Positions 22,781 through 34,489 of a stretch of 64,000 nt of DNA are shown here, one piece after another (positions within the stretch are counted from its first letter, which is position 1; each line of letters starts with the position of its first letter). The notes beneath the pieces are model-generated. The model did no database searches. It saw only the letters and a list, made by a program, of their open reading frames with translations, and was not told where the DNA came from. This DNA comes from Ampullaceana balthica (Eukaryota > Mollusca > Gastropoda > Lymnaeidae): contig CALYLW010000042.1 in NCBI GenBank assembly GCA_944989445.1, positions 372,001 through 436,000 on the forward strand. Reading direction: 5' to 3'. A program made the position numbers and the translations under genes.

Positions 22781-23787
22781 TAATAATAATTTAGACGTAA
22801 AACATTCTTTAAAATTTAAGTGCACCGATGCCGCATTAATTTCCTTTTCGAGTTGTCAAAAATGAACAATATTAAGTCAATTAATTTTCACTAGATGACG
22901 TCTACGAAATTCTTATACATGACAGCACATAGCATCATTGGCTTTTTATAATAAATATACACGTTGTAAACACTAAAACGTCATCGATTCTTACCATTAT
23001 TTGACTTCATCGTATTTTGTAGTTGAAACAACACATACTTTCGGATTTTCTTGTAAATATAATGTCGTCGTAACAGAAGACATCCATGAGTCATTTCATT
23101 ATTTAGCATGAGACAACGGGCCAGTTTAAACGCAAGACGCACTTGGCCCGCGGGCCGGACTTTGAATACCACTATGCTAGAGCTCATGATAAACTGTTTT
23201 AAGTAACTTAGAAATTTACGTAAATTACATTTAAGAATGAATGATGTATGTTACGTAAAAGAATGTTAGATATTAAAGAAAGAATGTTATAACCAAAGAA
23301 ATAATGCTATAACCAAGAATAGAATGCTGTATATTAAATGGGAGAATTTACATTAAAAATATGAATGATATATAGAGATTGTTCACGAAGTTAGTTGAAG
23401 CGAGGTTAATAAGTCTTTCGTTTTTAGTTCATTTGAATAATTAAAAAATAAAGATCTAAAGGTAACTTTTCTACGTCAGGATTGTTACTCAAGAGTTATG
23501 GTCGTTTAGCAGTTGTTGCTTTCTGCTCCTCTTTATTCAAGTGTGGGGTTTAAATAAAGGGCAGTAATTTGTGAGCCTATAAGTAAAAACAACGATAATT
23601 GCTGTTTCACAAAATAATAGGGTTACAAGATTCCCATATAATAAGAATTTAATGTAAGAAATATTTTTTTAAATAGTGATGAACAATATTATATCAATGT
23701 GAGTGCTTTCAATAATTCCATAATTTAACAACTGGTTTTCCGAACTCAGCCAAAATATACTGTATCAAGTGTTACTTGTCCAAGCTA
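22781..23787. other. No gene seen; one hAT-terminus-like patch
   Basis: About 1 kb, AT-rich. At 23115-23178 'cttggcccgcgggccggac' followed by 'tttgaatacc' resembles a hAT-like end similar to 40-130, without a visible partner. 'agaatg' words recur at 23240-23350. Confidence 0.4.
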
Positions 23788-23854
23788 GACTGCGCCGGTG
23801 GCGTAGCTAGAACCTTTGCCGGCCGGGGCGGTCTAAAATTTGCCGCCCTTTTTA

Positions 23855-24245
23855 GGGGCCGTCCATAAATGACGTCACGCACCTCGGGGGGGGGGAGGTC
23901 ACAGGTTTGTGACGATGTGTGACGAAGGGCGGGGGTGTTTAAGAAATGTGACGTGATGTCAAAACGCGCAACTTTAAATAAATTTCCACTTAAATATGTG
24001 ATTACTGACACTTTATTTAATGACGTTTATGTAAAACGCGTGTTACGATATTAGAATGCAGCCTTACACTAAAAACATACTTAAATGGCAAAAATTTAAT
24101 TTGAAACATGTTCATTTTCAAACAGAAAATACGGCTTTGTGACGTCTTATTGAAGAAGGAGTCTAATTTTTTGTGACGACGTGTGACTAGGGAGGAGAGG
24201 TTGACAGATCAGCCAAAATAGCGTGCTTCATTTATGGACGGCCAC
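23855..24245. mobile_element. Miniature element in copy A, about 391 bp, 3-bp duplication
   Basis: Ends are GGGGCCGTCCATAAATGACG and, inverted, CATTTATGGACGGCC. TTA flanks both sides. 'gtgacgNNgtgtgacg' subterminal words are inverted about the centre. A trinucleotide duplication would suit PIF/Harbinger, but the superfamily is not certain. The same family occurs at 42803-43197 and 52712-54306. Confidence 0.75.
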
Positions 24246-24678
24246 TTAGTCGATTATATTATGGTTTTTAAAAATTAATGCATGTGAATAAATAATTGTA
24301 ACTGAAACGAAGTAAAGGTGGGGAACATATTAACCATTGCATGACATATTTATGTAAGCAGTAATATAAGAGGCCGCATAAGATTATATACCTATAAATA
24401 CACATTTATAAAATTACAAGATACTTTTTTTAAAGGCCACAAGAAAGTTACTGAGCTCGCAGCCCCCCCCCCTTCATGAGACAAAACATATTGCAAATTT
24501 ACACCCCAAAAAAAACATTACCAATTACTATTACTATTCTTTTATGTTGTATTTATAAATAAATGATTTTTTTTTACAAACAAAGAAATTGTTTTACATT
24601 AGCAGTGGCGTAACCAACGGCTTGACATCGGGGCAGTTGCCAAGGGTGCCGGCCTGCGCCAGTTCAAAGGGGCGCCGC

Positions 24679-25269
24679 CAGGGGCGGATTAAGACTGCAC
24701 GGGGCCCCTGGCTGCAATTCAAACTGGGGCCCTATCCAGCCAGTGTACCTTTAGATAAAATGATTGCTAGCAGCTAATATAAGACTGTAACTTGTAAATA
24801 TTCATCCAAAATGATTATTTATGAAGAAACCGAATTCGAAGAAATAACTTTTTGTCGGTATCATAAAATTGAGTGTAAAAGACAATTAATAAAATTAAAA
24901 TACACATGAAAGAAAAAAACTCACACCCCAACCGGGGATTGAACCCGCCACCGTTTGCACCACAAGCCATAGTACTTCACATTCGGCCACGAGAGCTCAT
25001 TTAGGGTTGTCAATTTAAAAATTATATATAATATTCTTTAATAATTTCTGTTATTGAGCCTATCAAATCAGGTTTTTTGACTGCTAAGACTATCGTGTGG
25101 GAAAAGAGATCATTTTAATAGATGAGATTTTATTAATTTATCATATTTTCAGCAATTCATGTATACATTTGTCCACATTTGTTATAAAATATGCTAAGTT
25201 TGGGGGCCCTAAATCATCGGGGGCCCCTGGCTTTAGCCCGTTCAGCCCCCCCCCCTTAATCCGCCATAG
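24679..25269. mobile_element. Third-level hAT-type element, 591 bp
   Basis: Ends are CAGGGGCGGATTAAG and, inverted, CTTAATCCGCCATAG. GGCGCCGC is duplicated exactly at 24671-24678 and 25270-25277. Second inverted blocks 'cggggcccctggc' and 'gggggcccctggc' lie just inside. The interior carries a tRNA-like sequence but no transposase. Confidence 0.92.
24927..24998 (-). mobile_element. tRNA-like (SINE head) sequence inside the 591-bp element
   Basis: On the minus strand TGGCCGAATGTG fits an A box and GGTTCAATCC, about 45 bp downstream, fits a B box, separated by an anticodon-arm-like segment. The match to polymerase III boxes is good. The 5' and 3' acceptor halves do not pair convincingly, so I call it tRNA-derived and not a working tRNA gene. 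No clear SINE tail is visible. Confidence 0.55.
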
Positions 25270-25439
25270 GGCGCCGCTAAATATCTAATTTTTAAATTTT
25301 TATTTAAATTAAAGGCGCCAAAAATAAATTAGCCAAGGGCGTCAAAAACCCAGTTACGCCTCTGTACATTATTATGTTAACATATTTATACATTTACTTT
25401 CCTAACTTTCATATAGAAAAATCGTGTATTACGCTATCA

Positions 25440-26280
25440 AAATTAAAATTATTTGTAATATCTTGTTCTATGGACAGTATTGCAAGATTTTGATGTCTTT
25501 AATCGCTCATTGTGGAACGAAGATAATTTTTTTATCAACTTCAGTTTGGAGAAGCTCCTTTCATAACTAGCGACACTGATAGCAATAGTTGAAAAAATTC
25601 ATAGCAAAATTACAATGTTGGGTACAGAATTTTCCAATCTATACTGTTGAATAAATTTTAATAGATCAAAGGTGCCTTTTCCCCCGTTTTTCTAACATAA
25701 TGCCTCTTCTTGCAGTTTAGGTACATCCATAGAAACCTGGATCCGTTTTCTTTCCATATTGAACTGTCAAAGTCAATAAAGTCATTTATTTGATGTTCAA
25801 ATGCTTCATTTAGTAGGTTACATGGTATTATATACGAATATTTTCTTGCAAGGAAATGCAACTCATCAAAGCATTATTTTCTTTTCTCTTAAGATTCCAT
25901 CCATGGATAAAAACATTTCTCGTTGTAGTTCTTGTTTTAAAGATAGAACCACGTCTTCTGAATTTGCCCTACTCATATTTTTCTCCTTCTAACTAGGCGT
26001 TCAGTTGATATCTCCATCTCTTCACAAATTGTTTGGCTGATATAACAGCATTTTGTATTAGCACATCTCTTTGTTCCCTGCAATGGCTTGGATTAATTTT
26101 TAAAAAATGACGGGTTCCCATTAAATTGAGATACCATAGAAGAGACAAAGATTGCATAGAATTGAGTAAAATTCCAGCATCTGATCTCGTTTTCCTAGTT
26201 ACTTCTTCAGATGTCAATTTTTCCAAGACGCTTGAAAGTTTAAAACATGTCCTTTTCGAAATTATTATGCCTATTGTGGT
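25440..26280 (-). pseudogene. hAT transposase remnant, copy A
   Basis: Reading leftwards: a frame at 26226-25993 ends 'KQFVKRWRYQLNA'; a frame at 25861-25658 includes 'FIDFDSSIWKENG'; then at about 25590-25530 comes 'AISVASYERSFSKLK', the hAT C-terminal dimerisation signature (normally SVASCERSFSxLK, here with Cys changed to Tyr). Frameshifts and stops separate the blocks. The catalytic region is not intact, so the copy cannot move itself. The style resembles the DUF4371/ZMYM1-like hAT group. Confidence 0.75.
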
Positions 26281-26964
26281 GTTTATTAAGAGAGAAATTT
26301 GAATATTTACATATTCTTGTCATAAATCTTAATAATTTTCTATAAATAGATAAATTCAAATTATTTACACATTACTATTACTTTAATTGGATAGGCGTAA
26401 CATGCTTAATGAATAAAAGTGTTTTAATGAAACGCAAATTATTTGTGCTACTTTAACAAAATAAATTAATTTTTTTAATAACTTACCTTACAATAATTTT
26501 CTGAAAACTGAAACGGTGATATAAATTACTACTTGCAAGTTAAACACAATATTTGAGCCACCATGCCATGTCAGTACTTGTTCGCGCATCATTCTGGGAA
26601 GTCGAAATTCCACGAAAAACTGTCGTGTTTTTTGGGTAGTTTTCTTATAAAAGCGTCAACTGTGACTTATACCGCTTAGTTTTCCAAACAAATGGATACG
26701 TTTTTTGGAGCGATTAAACATTTTTGAACGGTTTTGCGTTAGCAATAATATCCACTATGTAATCAAACAAATGTTGTGCTAATCCGCTAATTAAGACTCG
26801 AAATTACGAATATTTTTTTCACCTTGATTTTACCCCTTCAAAAGAAAAAGGGCGGTTGTCGGTATTGGTTGTACTTTTCAAATGCCCACAAATGCCGCCC
26901 CTAAATGAGTGTCGCCAGGGGTGGACCGCCCCCACCGCCCCCTAGCTACGCCACTGGACTGCAC

Positions 26965-27354
26965 TCACATAACTGTCACCCCCCCCCCAACCAATAACCC
27001 GAACTGAATTTACCTCACCCTTTATGTCTGACCCTGTTTGCTCTGTAATATGAATTGTGTGTGTGTGGGGGGGGGTGTATGCCCTCGGGAGGGGGTTGAA
27101 CTATAAAGACCCCTCAACCCTAACCCCTCCCTCTTGTACTAGTGATTGATGTCACGACATGTCCTTCAAACGTCTCCAGTATTTCGACCTTTGCTGGTTG
27201 TGGTTTTCAGAGATTTCAGTATTTTAATTGTCTTAGGTCGTATGCTTTTTTTACTGGATACCTAAATAAGGTTTAACATCGCAGCGACAGTCACTGTCAT
27301 TCTTCCAGTGGTGGCTACCGATTATATAATATTATTTCAAGTGCGAATCTGTTT
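26965..27354. other. No gene seen
   Basis: C-run at 26979-26988, GT/G run at 27056-27077, otherwise unremarkable. Confidence 0.5.
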
Positions 27355-27436
27355 CTTTGTGTGCCCTATGTCTTTATACAGTAAATCCATTTTCTGTATC
27401 TATGGTGACGTCTGTCAGTGTCTTATACGTATTTAT

Positions 27437-27703
<267 letters not shown>

Positions 27704-27753
27704 GTATTTATACAGTAAATCCTTTTTCTGTCTATTTAGTAACGCATTTGAGT

Positions 27754-27932
27754 CAGAGCCGTCTTTACACCAGTTTGGGCCCCCGGGCAAAGAAATAGTG
27801 TTGGGCCCCTTCCCCGCAGGAAAAAAAAATAAATACACATAATATATATAAATAAACATATTCCCATGGGGCCCATATGCTCGTGGGCCCCCGGGCAAAT
27901 GCCCAACGGGCCTATGCGTTAAGACGGCCCCG
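27754..27932. mobile_element. hAT-type miniature element, 179 bp, exact 8-bp duplication
   Basis: ATTTGAGT lies at 27746-27753 and 27933-27940. Ends are CAGAGCCGTCTTTA and, inverted, TTAAGACGGCCCCG. Just inside are inverted 'TGGGCCCCCGGGCAAA' blocks. No coding capacity. Confidence 0.92.
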
Positions 27933-28221
27933 ATTTGAGTGCCCTATCTGTCTTTGTGAAGTGGATCCAAACTTCTGTCTCTATGTTGACGTATTTCTAT
28001 GCCCTATACGTCCTTATACAGTGAATCCAAACTTCAGCCCTATGTTAACAACTTTGTGTACCCTATAAGTTCTTCCTGAGCCCAAAATCTGACCTTTACT
28101 ATGTATTTAGAGCCTTAGTGTCAGTTATTGATCCGACACAGCTGTCAGTGCAACCACCCAAGTAGTCAAGATCCCCGTCTAAACCACTGTAGTTCCTGGC
28201 AAGGAGGTGAATTCATTATTG

Positions 28222-28350
28222 AGATGTACCGGATTTCGGCCCCAGCTCCGGCAAATCCGGAATCCGTTAATTTTTACAAATCCGGCTCCAGCACGATTTC
28301 ACTTAATAAATCCGGCAAAATCTGGCTGGCTGGTAAAGCCCTAATATATA
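28222..28350. mobile_element. Fragment of the CCGGA-rich miniature family
   Basis: 'TACCGGATTTCGGCCCCAGC' and 'aatccggctccagca' match the element at 27437-27703 and the fragment at 30476-30570. Confidence 0.6.
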
Positions 28351-28364
28351 TACCTATAATAAAA

Positions 28365-28580
28365 GGCAATGTTCTATCCGGTCATCGATAGCGATTGGTC
28401 CATCAAACATATATGACTCCTACAGCCAATCATATTGAACACGTTTACGCGGACGTTCAAAACAAGTTATTTTTGGTGCAGTATTCTTCCAAGACTATAT
28501 TTTGAGTTATGCGCGTTGGGACTTAAAGTCGAGAGCTCTGTTTTTACGAGTTATTTATTTTAACTATAATGAGCTAGGTT
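28365..28580 (+). repeat. Dispersed element with the 'GCGGACGTTC' module
   Basis: 'GAACACGTTTACGCGGACGT', 'caagttatttttggtgca' and 'ctctgtttttacgagttat' occur here and, inverted, at 54980-55130. Related shorter matches lie at 22650 and 63540. Confidence 0.65.
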
Positions 28581-29225
28581 GTGCTGCGGCGCCGAGGCGG
28601 CTGCGGCGCCCACTTTTTTAGGGCACCTACGGGGCCCACCTTTTTCAAAAGCCCAACTAACTTGTCCTTGTAAGATAAATATGTAATATTAAACTTCCTG
28701 AAATGTACACAAAGTATTTTATAATTAACAATCCTCAAATCCTCTTTTTACACCGTTCCCTAAAATAATGACGACGTATAATATTTTTTACAGTTCTAAT
28801 CACCACACGATTTTTTAACTGCTAACGTTAATCTTGAAACCAAAATGATTATGATATTTAAGTCTATATTTTCAATTTTTAAAAAGCAGAGTGATGTCCC
28901 TTAGCGTTACGTTACGGAATGAGCCATAATTGAGGGTGTTTATATTATATAAGAGGTTGTGCTGTGGTGCTGTGGCAACTGCGGCGCCCACATTTTTTTA
29001 AGGCGCCTACGGCACCCATCTTTTTCAAAAGCCCAACTAACTTGTCTTTGTATGATAAATACGTAATATTAAATTTCCTTAAATGTACACAAAGTATTTT
29101 ATAATCGGGGTTGTAGGGCACCTACGGTGCCCACTTTATTTTTGGTCAAAAGTCCAAGTAACTTATCCTTATGATAAATACGAAGTTTTCTTGAAATGTA
29201 CACAAAGTATTTATATAATATTTTT
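28581..29225. repeat. Three diverged copies of a ~110-350-bp segment
   Basis: Text around 'gttgtgctgNggNgcNgNgg', 'cttNttcaaaagcccaact' and 'aaatgtacacaaagtattt' occurs at about 28590, 28955 and (partly) 29115. Copies differ by substitutions and deletions. No coding sequence. Confidence 0.65.
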
Positions 29226-29483
29226 ATAGAGCTAATCACCACACGATTTTTAAACTAATTTTAGAAAACAGCGCACCAAATTACTGCACCAAAAAATAAC
29301 TCTTTGAGTCAGTCAGCACTGTTTACAACACAAATGCTGACGTCAAAGGTTCATGCGTTGTTTGGTTAATGTTAATCTGAAAACCAAAATGATTATGATT
29401 TTTAAGTCTATATTTTCAATTTTTAAAAAAAGCAGAGTGATGTCCGTCCCTTAGCGTTAGGCCAAAGTGACTCAGTCATAAAG

Positions 29484-29485
<2 letters not shown>
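29226..29485. repeat. Continuation of dispersed-repeat DNA
   Basis: 'gcaccaaaaaataactct' again echoes the module of 28470 and 55065, and 'aaccaaaatgattatgat' repeats text at 28838. No gene. Confidence 0.5.
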
Positions 29486-29563
<78 letters not shown>

Positions 29564-29611
29564 TTTGACGTGATGCACATGTATGCCGGCGAGACGGCTG
29601 TTGGTGGGGAG

Positions 29612-29643
<32 letters not shown>

Positions 29644-29655
29644 TATATATATAGG
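29486..29655. repeat. AT microsatellites around a shared ~60-bp segment
   Basis: Alternating TA tracts at 29488-29560 and 29611-29653 flank 'gacgtgatgcacatgtatg' and 'ccggcgagacggctgttgg'. The same segment occurs inverted at 54915-54965. Confidence 0.85.
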
Positions 29656-29867
29656 TACTTTTCTGTTATCCGACCACCAAATTTTTTAAATTTTTTAAAG
29701 ATGTATTAACTGCTGAAAACCCCGCGAAACTTCGGCTACTACAATTTACAAATTACTACTAAATAAATGTTAATATAATTTTATATCTATAATATGACGC
29801 GGAGTCCCGTTGTGGCGTTTATTTGGCTCTTTTACTGATTTCGATGGCCGCTCGATTAGTCTTGTGT

Positions 29868-30127
29868 TAGCAACGGTAATAGGATCAACGAAATGTAGGC
29901 TGTGATTAACGGTAATAGGATCAACGGAATGTAGGCCGTGATTAACGTTAATAGGATCAACGAAATGTAGGCTGTGATTAACGGTAATAGGATCAACGAA
30001 ATGTAGGCTGTGATTAACGGTAATAGGATCAACGAAATGTAGGCTGTGATTAACGGTAATAGGATCAATGAAATGTAGGCTGTGATTAACGGTAATAGGA
30101 TCAACGAAATGTAGACTGTGATTAACC
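29868..30127. repeat. Minisatellite, 36-bp unit, about 7 copies
   Basis: Units contain ATAGGATCAACGAAATGTAG, then a 'gctgtgattaacggta' part. Few differences between copies. The period is a multiple of 3, giving 12-residue repeat frames on the minus strand that I do not consider genes. Confidence 0.95.
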
Positions 30128-31749
30128 GGATTAGCGGTTTCGTGAGTGTAATCCATGCCAAATTAAAAAAAATAAATAGTGACATTATATTTAAATTGTT
30201 AATACATAGAGCAGACCATTTTTTTAATGGCAACTTTCTTTCATTTATCGTTTACATTGTTTTTAATCAGTGTTGTTCACATACTTGTCAAATTTCAATA
30301 TAGTTAAATTAATAAAGTGAATATAGAAATCTTATTAAGTATAATTTATTTTATACTGTATTAGTAAGGCTTATAAATAATATGTATATTATTTACAACA
30401 GTTAAAACAAAAAATAAAAATAATTTTAAAAACACACGTGTTTCAGTAACAGACAAGTACCTATATATATATATAAAGCCTCTGGTTAATCCCGAATCTG
30501 GCCATTTTTACAAATCGGGCTCCGGCAACTGTCCGGATTTCAAAATTTTGAATTTGGTACAGCCCTACTTCATTATCATTTATTTCGTCATGCTTCTATT
30601 TATGTCATCTGTATTCATTGTCCTTCTGCGTTTAACCTCATAGATCATTCGACCGTGCATGTGAGAATTTGACATTCAAAACATAACATTTATAATTTAG
30701 GAGTTAGATTAAGACCCCTGCGTTATTAACTGTTGTCTGTTGTGTGGGGTTGTGTATATGGGCGTGTCATGGTCTCCTCGCGCGCGCACTCGCGTGTATG
30801 TCTGTGTGATTGTGTCTGTGGTATGGCACAATTATCATTCGTACCGTGAATGCCATGAACAACTAAATTCACTGGACCGTGGTTTTTATTAATATGAGGT
30901 TCGCGACCTGTGCGCTATCAATAGTTTTGATCGTTATTAGGATCTCGCCTCGCAGGGCGTTTACTGAACGTATGAGTGCTAAGTTTATTTTTAGAAATAG
31001 CCATCACACATGATCTTTTATTTTTAATTTGAATGTGGTGCATGGTGATTTTTCCAAGTTGCACCTCCCAGAAATCAGCTGTGTTTTTAGGGCCATCAAA
31101 ATACTTATATTCAAAAAGCTTGACTTTCAAGTAATGTCACGCTTCTATACTTATCCCTAATAAAATCTCTATTTTCTGCACTAATTGAAATTCGTAGAAA
31201 TAACACAAGCATTTTTGGTGTGTAATGTTAAACGGAAGCTCAAATATCGATGAATGGATTATGTGGTGAAAGATGAGGTGAGAAATTATTTATATACATC
31301 AGGGGAGTTAACAAAAAGTTTACAGTGTTGTTTAAAAGAGGAGGGGGAATGCGGGCTAAATAATTATTTTTTTTAAAATTGCAATAATTTCTGCCATTGA
31401 AAAGTTCGTGCAAGGTCAACGGTTTTGTTTGACCGTACCGAAAATGGCAGAGAGTTGAGATTCACTGAAATTGACCCAAAATGTTGATGAAGCTTTTAAA
31501 ATTGAATTTTTCAAGAAAGCGACCGTCAAACTAGATCTATATGATGTTAAAATATTTGCTTTAAAAAATAAATTAAAAAACAAGTAGTAAAATCCCGAAT
31601 GAATATTTAAGCGCTATGTCCGATTTGTCCATAGCAATTTTCAAGACAAATCACTAAATGGTGTTCAGCAAGTAAATAACGATCACACATAATTTTAATA
31701 ACAAGTGATTCAAACGCTTCTTTTGCGGTTAAAACACATTGAGTTGACA
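30128..31749. other. No gene seen; one transposon fragment
   Basis: About 1.6 kb. 30476-30570 is a fragment of the CCGGA-rich family ('ggctccggcaactgtccgg'). The remainder shows no coding signal. The 70-codon minus-strand frame at 30918-31130 has no motif I can name. Confidence 0.45.
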
Positions 31750-32165
31750 CAAAGAATTTCCGATTTTTTTTTATTCAAGGGAAATCATTCTAGATTACAT
31801 TAAAAGTCATTTCAAATCAATAATTCTGAAAGTAAACAAAAAAATTGCTATCTACAAATTGCAATTAAAATTACGGGAGTCGAACGAAAAGATATGTTTG
31901 AAAATTCCTTCTCCAACATTGTTCTAAATATTATTAGCTATCGTTTGGCGTTTGTCTCAACGCGATAGCTGTTATGGTTGTCGATAAATTGACAAAAAAT
32001 GATATTTTTTCGTTTTTTAAAATTTTTTATTTTATAGGAAATCCAGTAAACCTTTTAGGGAATTCTTTTGACCCGTGCACATCCTTGGAACCTCCTTAAC
32101 ATATTTGCAAAAACTCGAACCGTCTATCTGGATTGGTTCAGGAGTAGTTGCATGTGCAAGCTCCA
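31750..32165 (-). repeat. Dispersed repeat, right arm of the 16-kb-spaced inverted pair
   Basis: Reverse-complement partner of 15245-15965 over most of its length, with moderate divergence. At 31783-31800 the text 'gaaatcattctagattac' is continuous where the other copy carries the extra 240 bp, so this is the uninterrupted state. Confidence 0.75.
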
Positions 32166-32349
32166 ACAGACATCCATACCAGAAGATTTTTCAAACCTAT
32201 AAGCCCAGTTTCCCTATAGGGAAATAGCACTTTAAAAAAAAACGAAAAAAAAACCGCGAAGTGCATGGGCATGCCCATATTCAAAGGAATGTTTTCACAT
32301 GACGTTGACTTTTGTTATGGGATTAAACAATCAAATTCGTGCAGTTGGT

Positions 32350-32768
32350 CGTTCGTTTCTTGGTGTGTTTCACACGATTCCACGTGTAACTCACGGGATC
32401 CTCTTTGTTGATTGGTCTAAGAGCGTTGTTGTGAGTTTCTTAGTGTGTTTCACACGATTCTACGTGTAACTCACGGGATCCTCTTTGTTGATTGGTCTAA
32501 GAGCGTTGTTGTGAGTTTCTTAGTGTGTTTCACACGATTCTACGTGTAACTCACGGGATCCTCTTTGTTGATTGGTCTAAGAGCGTTGTTGTGAGTTTCT
32601 TAGTGTGTTTCACACGATTCTACGTGTAACTCACGGGATCCTCTTTGTTGATTGGTCTAAGAGCGTTGTTGTGAGTTTCTTAGTGTGTTTCACACGATTC
32701 TACGTGTAACTCACGGGATCCTCTTTGTTGATTGGTCTAAGAGCGTTGTTGTGAGTTTCTTAGTGTGA
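32350..32768. repeat. Minisatellite, 80-bp unit, about 5 copies
   Basis: 'CTCTTTGTTGATTGGTCTAA' occurs at 32401, 32481, 32561, 32641 and 32721, exactly 80 bp apart. Copies are virtually identical apart from one base in the first. Each includes the small hairpin GTGTGTTTCACAC. Confidence 0.97.
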
Positions 32769-33605
32769 TAACTCTCCAATGTTGTTTCAATGTTCTTCGT
32801 CGTTTCTCGTCGTTTCACTAAGTCTGTTCAGCTTTCCTAGATGTGCGATAGGTGTTTTTATCTTCGTTTTTCTTATACGAAATGATAAATTCATCAAGTC
32901 ATTGAAATGTTATCGTGCCTAAGACCCACACATCTGGGAATTTAATGGGAACTTTTGGTGGCGTCGCCCCGCCTGGGGAATTTGTTATGCATTAATATGA
33001 ATGCAGTAATTTCCTAAATATTAATTCTTAATTAGTTCTTTCGTGTTCCGTTAAGGAACAACACTTTCTGTTCTTTTAAACATCGGTTACCAAAAACGTT
33101 GGCGTGATAATAAAAAGATGGTGAGAAACTAATTATGAAAGCTGCCCTCGGAGTTATGGAGCCCATTCTTAAATTGTTGTACCGCTCTTCGTTTTAGGCG
33201 TAAATTAATTCTGTGGCTTAGTTAAGCTGCCCTGACAATATGGGCAGGGGCGTAGCAAACGATAGTGCCGACCAAAGGTTTTCGAAAAATTTGTTTGAAT
33301 CCTCTTTGAAAAAAACCAATACACAACAACTCTACAGTAATCCGAAAATGCAACCCATAAAAGGAGTATGTATAAAATGCAACCATCAATAGTGATATTT
33401 TTAAAATAACAGCCTCATTTATATGTATAAAATATCACCCTCAATTAAAAAAAAATAAAACGCCAGCCTCCATATTACAATGTATGAAATGCCTCCCGTT
33501 GCGGTCTGCCTCTTTCTAGGCAACTAAATGTAAACTATTCTTGGATGGAAATATTGGGGTCTCAGATGAATGAGGGCGCTGACATTGTGGTGTGGTGTGT
33601 GAGGT
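32769..33605. other. No gene seen; partial miniature element
   Basis: 33245-33260 ('caggggcgtagcaaa') looks like the end of a miniature element of the 7554/23796 style. 'tgtataaaatgcaacc'-like text recurs at 33345-33440. No coding signal. Confidence 0.4.
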
Positions 33606-34460
33606 GGTTGAACAATGATGAAAGAATTGACTTCTGACATTGTGTGGTGGTTGAAATATGATGAAAGATTTGACGTCTGACATTGTGTGGTGGTTGCAAA
33701 ATGATGAAAGATTTGACGTCTGACATTGTGTGGTGGTTACAAAATGATGAAAGAATTGAGGTCTGACATTGTGTGGTGGTTGCAAAATGATGAAAGAATT
33801 GACGTCTGACATTGTGTGGTGGTTGCAATATGATTAAAAATTTGACGTCTGACATTGTGTGGTGGTTGCAATAGGATGAAAGATTTGACGTCTGACATTG
33901 TGTGGTGGTTGCAATATGATTAAAAATTTGACGTCTGACATTGTGTGGTGGTTGCAATAGGATGAAAGATTTGACGTGTGACATTGTGTGGTGGTTGCAA
34001 TATGATGAAAGATTTGACGTGTGACATTGTGTGGTGGTTGCAATATGATTAAAAATTTGATGTCTGACATTGTGTGGTGGTTGCAATAGGATGAAAGATT
34101 TGACGTGTGACATTGTGTGGTGGTTGCAGTATGATGAAAGATTTGACGTGTGACATTGTGTGGTGGTTGCAGTATGATGAAAGATTTGACGTGTGACATT
34201 GTGTGGTGGTTGCAATATGATGAAAGATTTGACGTGTGACATTGTGTGGTGGTTGCAATATGATGAAAGATTTGACGTGTGACATTGTGTGGTGGTTGCA
34301 ATATGATGAAAGATTTGACGTGTGACATTGTGTGGTGGTTGCAATATGATGAAAGATTTGACGTGTGACATTGTGTGGTGGTTGCAATATGATGAAAGAT
34401 TTGACGTGTGACATTGTGTGGTGGTTGCAATATGATGAAAGATTTGACGTGTGACATTGT
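33606..34460. repeat. Minisatellite, 43-bp unit, about 20 copies (first of two)
   Basis: The unit contains GACATTGTGTGGTGGTTGCA and 'gatgaaagatttgacgt'. The right half is nearly perfect, and the left half has 'gattaaaaatttgacgt' and 'aagaattga' variants. 43 is not a multiple of 3, but every frame of the unit is open on the minus strand, so a 329-codon frame cycles through all three phases, proof that it is a repeat by-product. Confidence 0.97.
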
Positions 34461-34489
34461 ATGGAGAGGTTAAATTGGGTTTCGCCTTT

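Larger units (their letters stand above)
24603..25364. mobile_element. Nested hAT-type miniature element in copy A, 163 bp plus insert
   Basis: Starts CAGTGGCGTAACC and ends GTTACGCCTCTG, flanked by TACATTAG (24595-24602) and TACATTAT (25365-25372). It is interrupted by the 591-bp element at 24679-25269 with its 8-bp duplication. Subtracting those 599 bp leaves 163 bp, the exact length of the uninterrupted copy at 43534-43696. Confidence 0.9.
23796..26956 (-). mobile_element. hAT transposon, copy A, 3,161 bp, with nested insertions
   Basis: Terminal inverted repeats read CGGTGGCGTAGCTAG (left) and CTAGCTACGCCACTG (right). GACTGCGC at 23788-23795 and GACTGCAC at 26957-26964 form a 7/8 target duplication. 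Minus-strand transposase remnants at 25440-26280 confirm hAT. Three inserts or modules lie within: 23855-24245, 24603-25364, and 24679-25269 inside the second. Copy B (42745-44814) shares the first two at the same sites but lacks the third. Confidence 0.9.
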
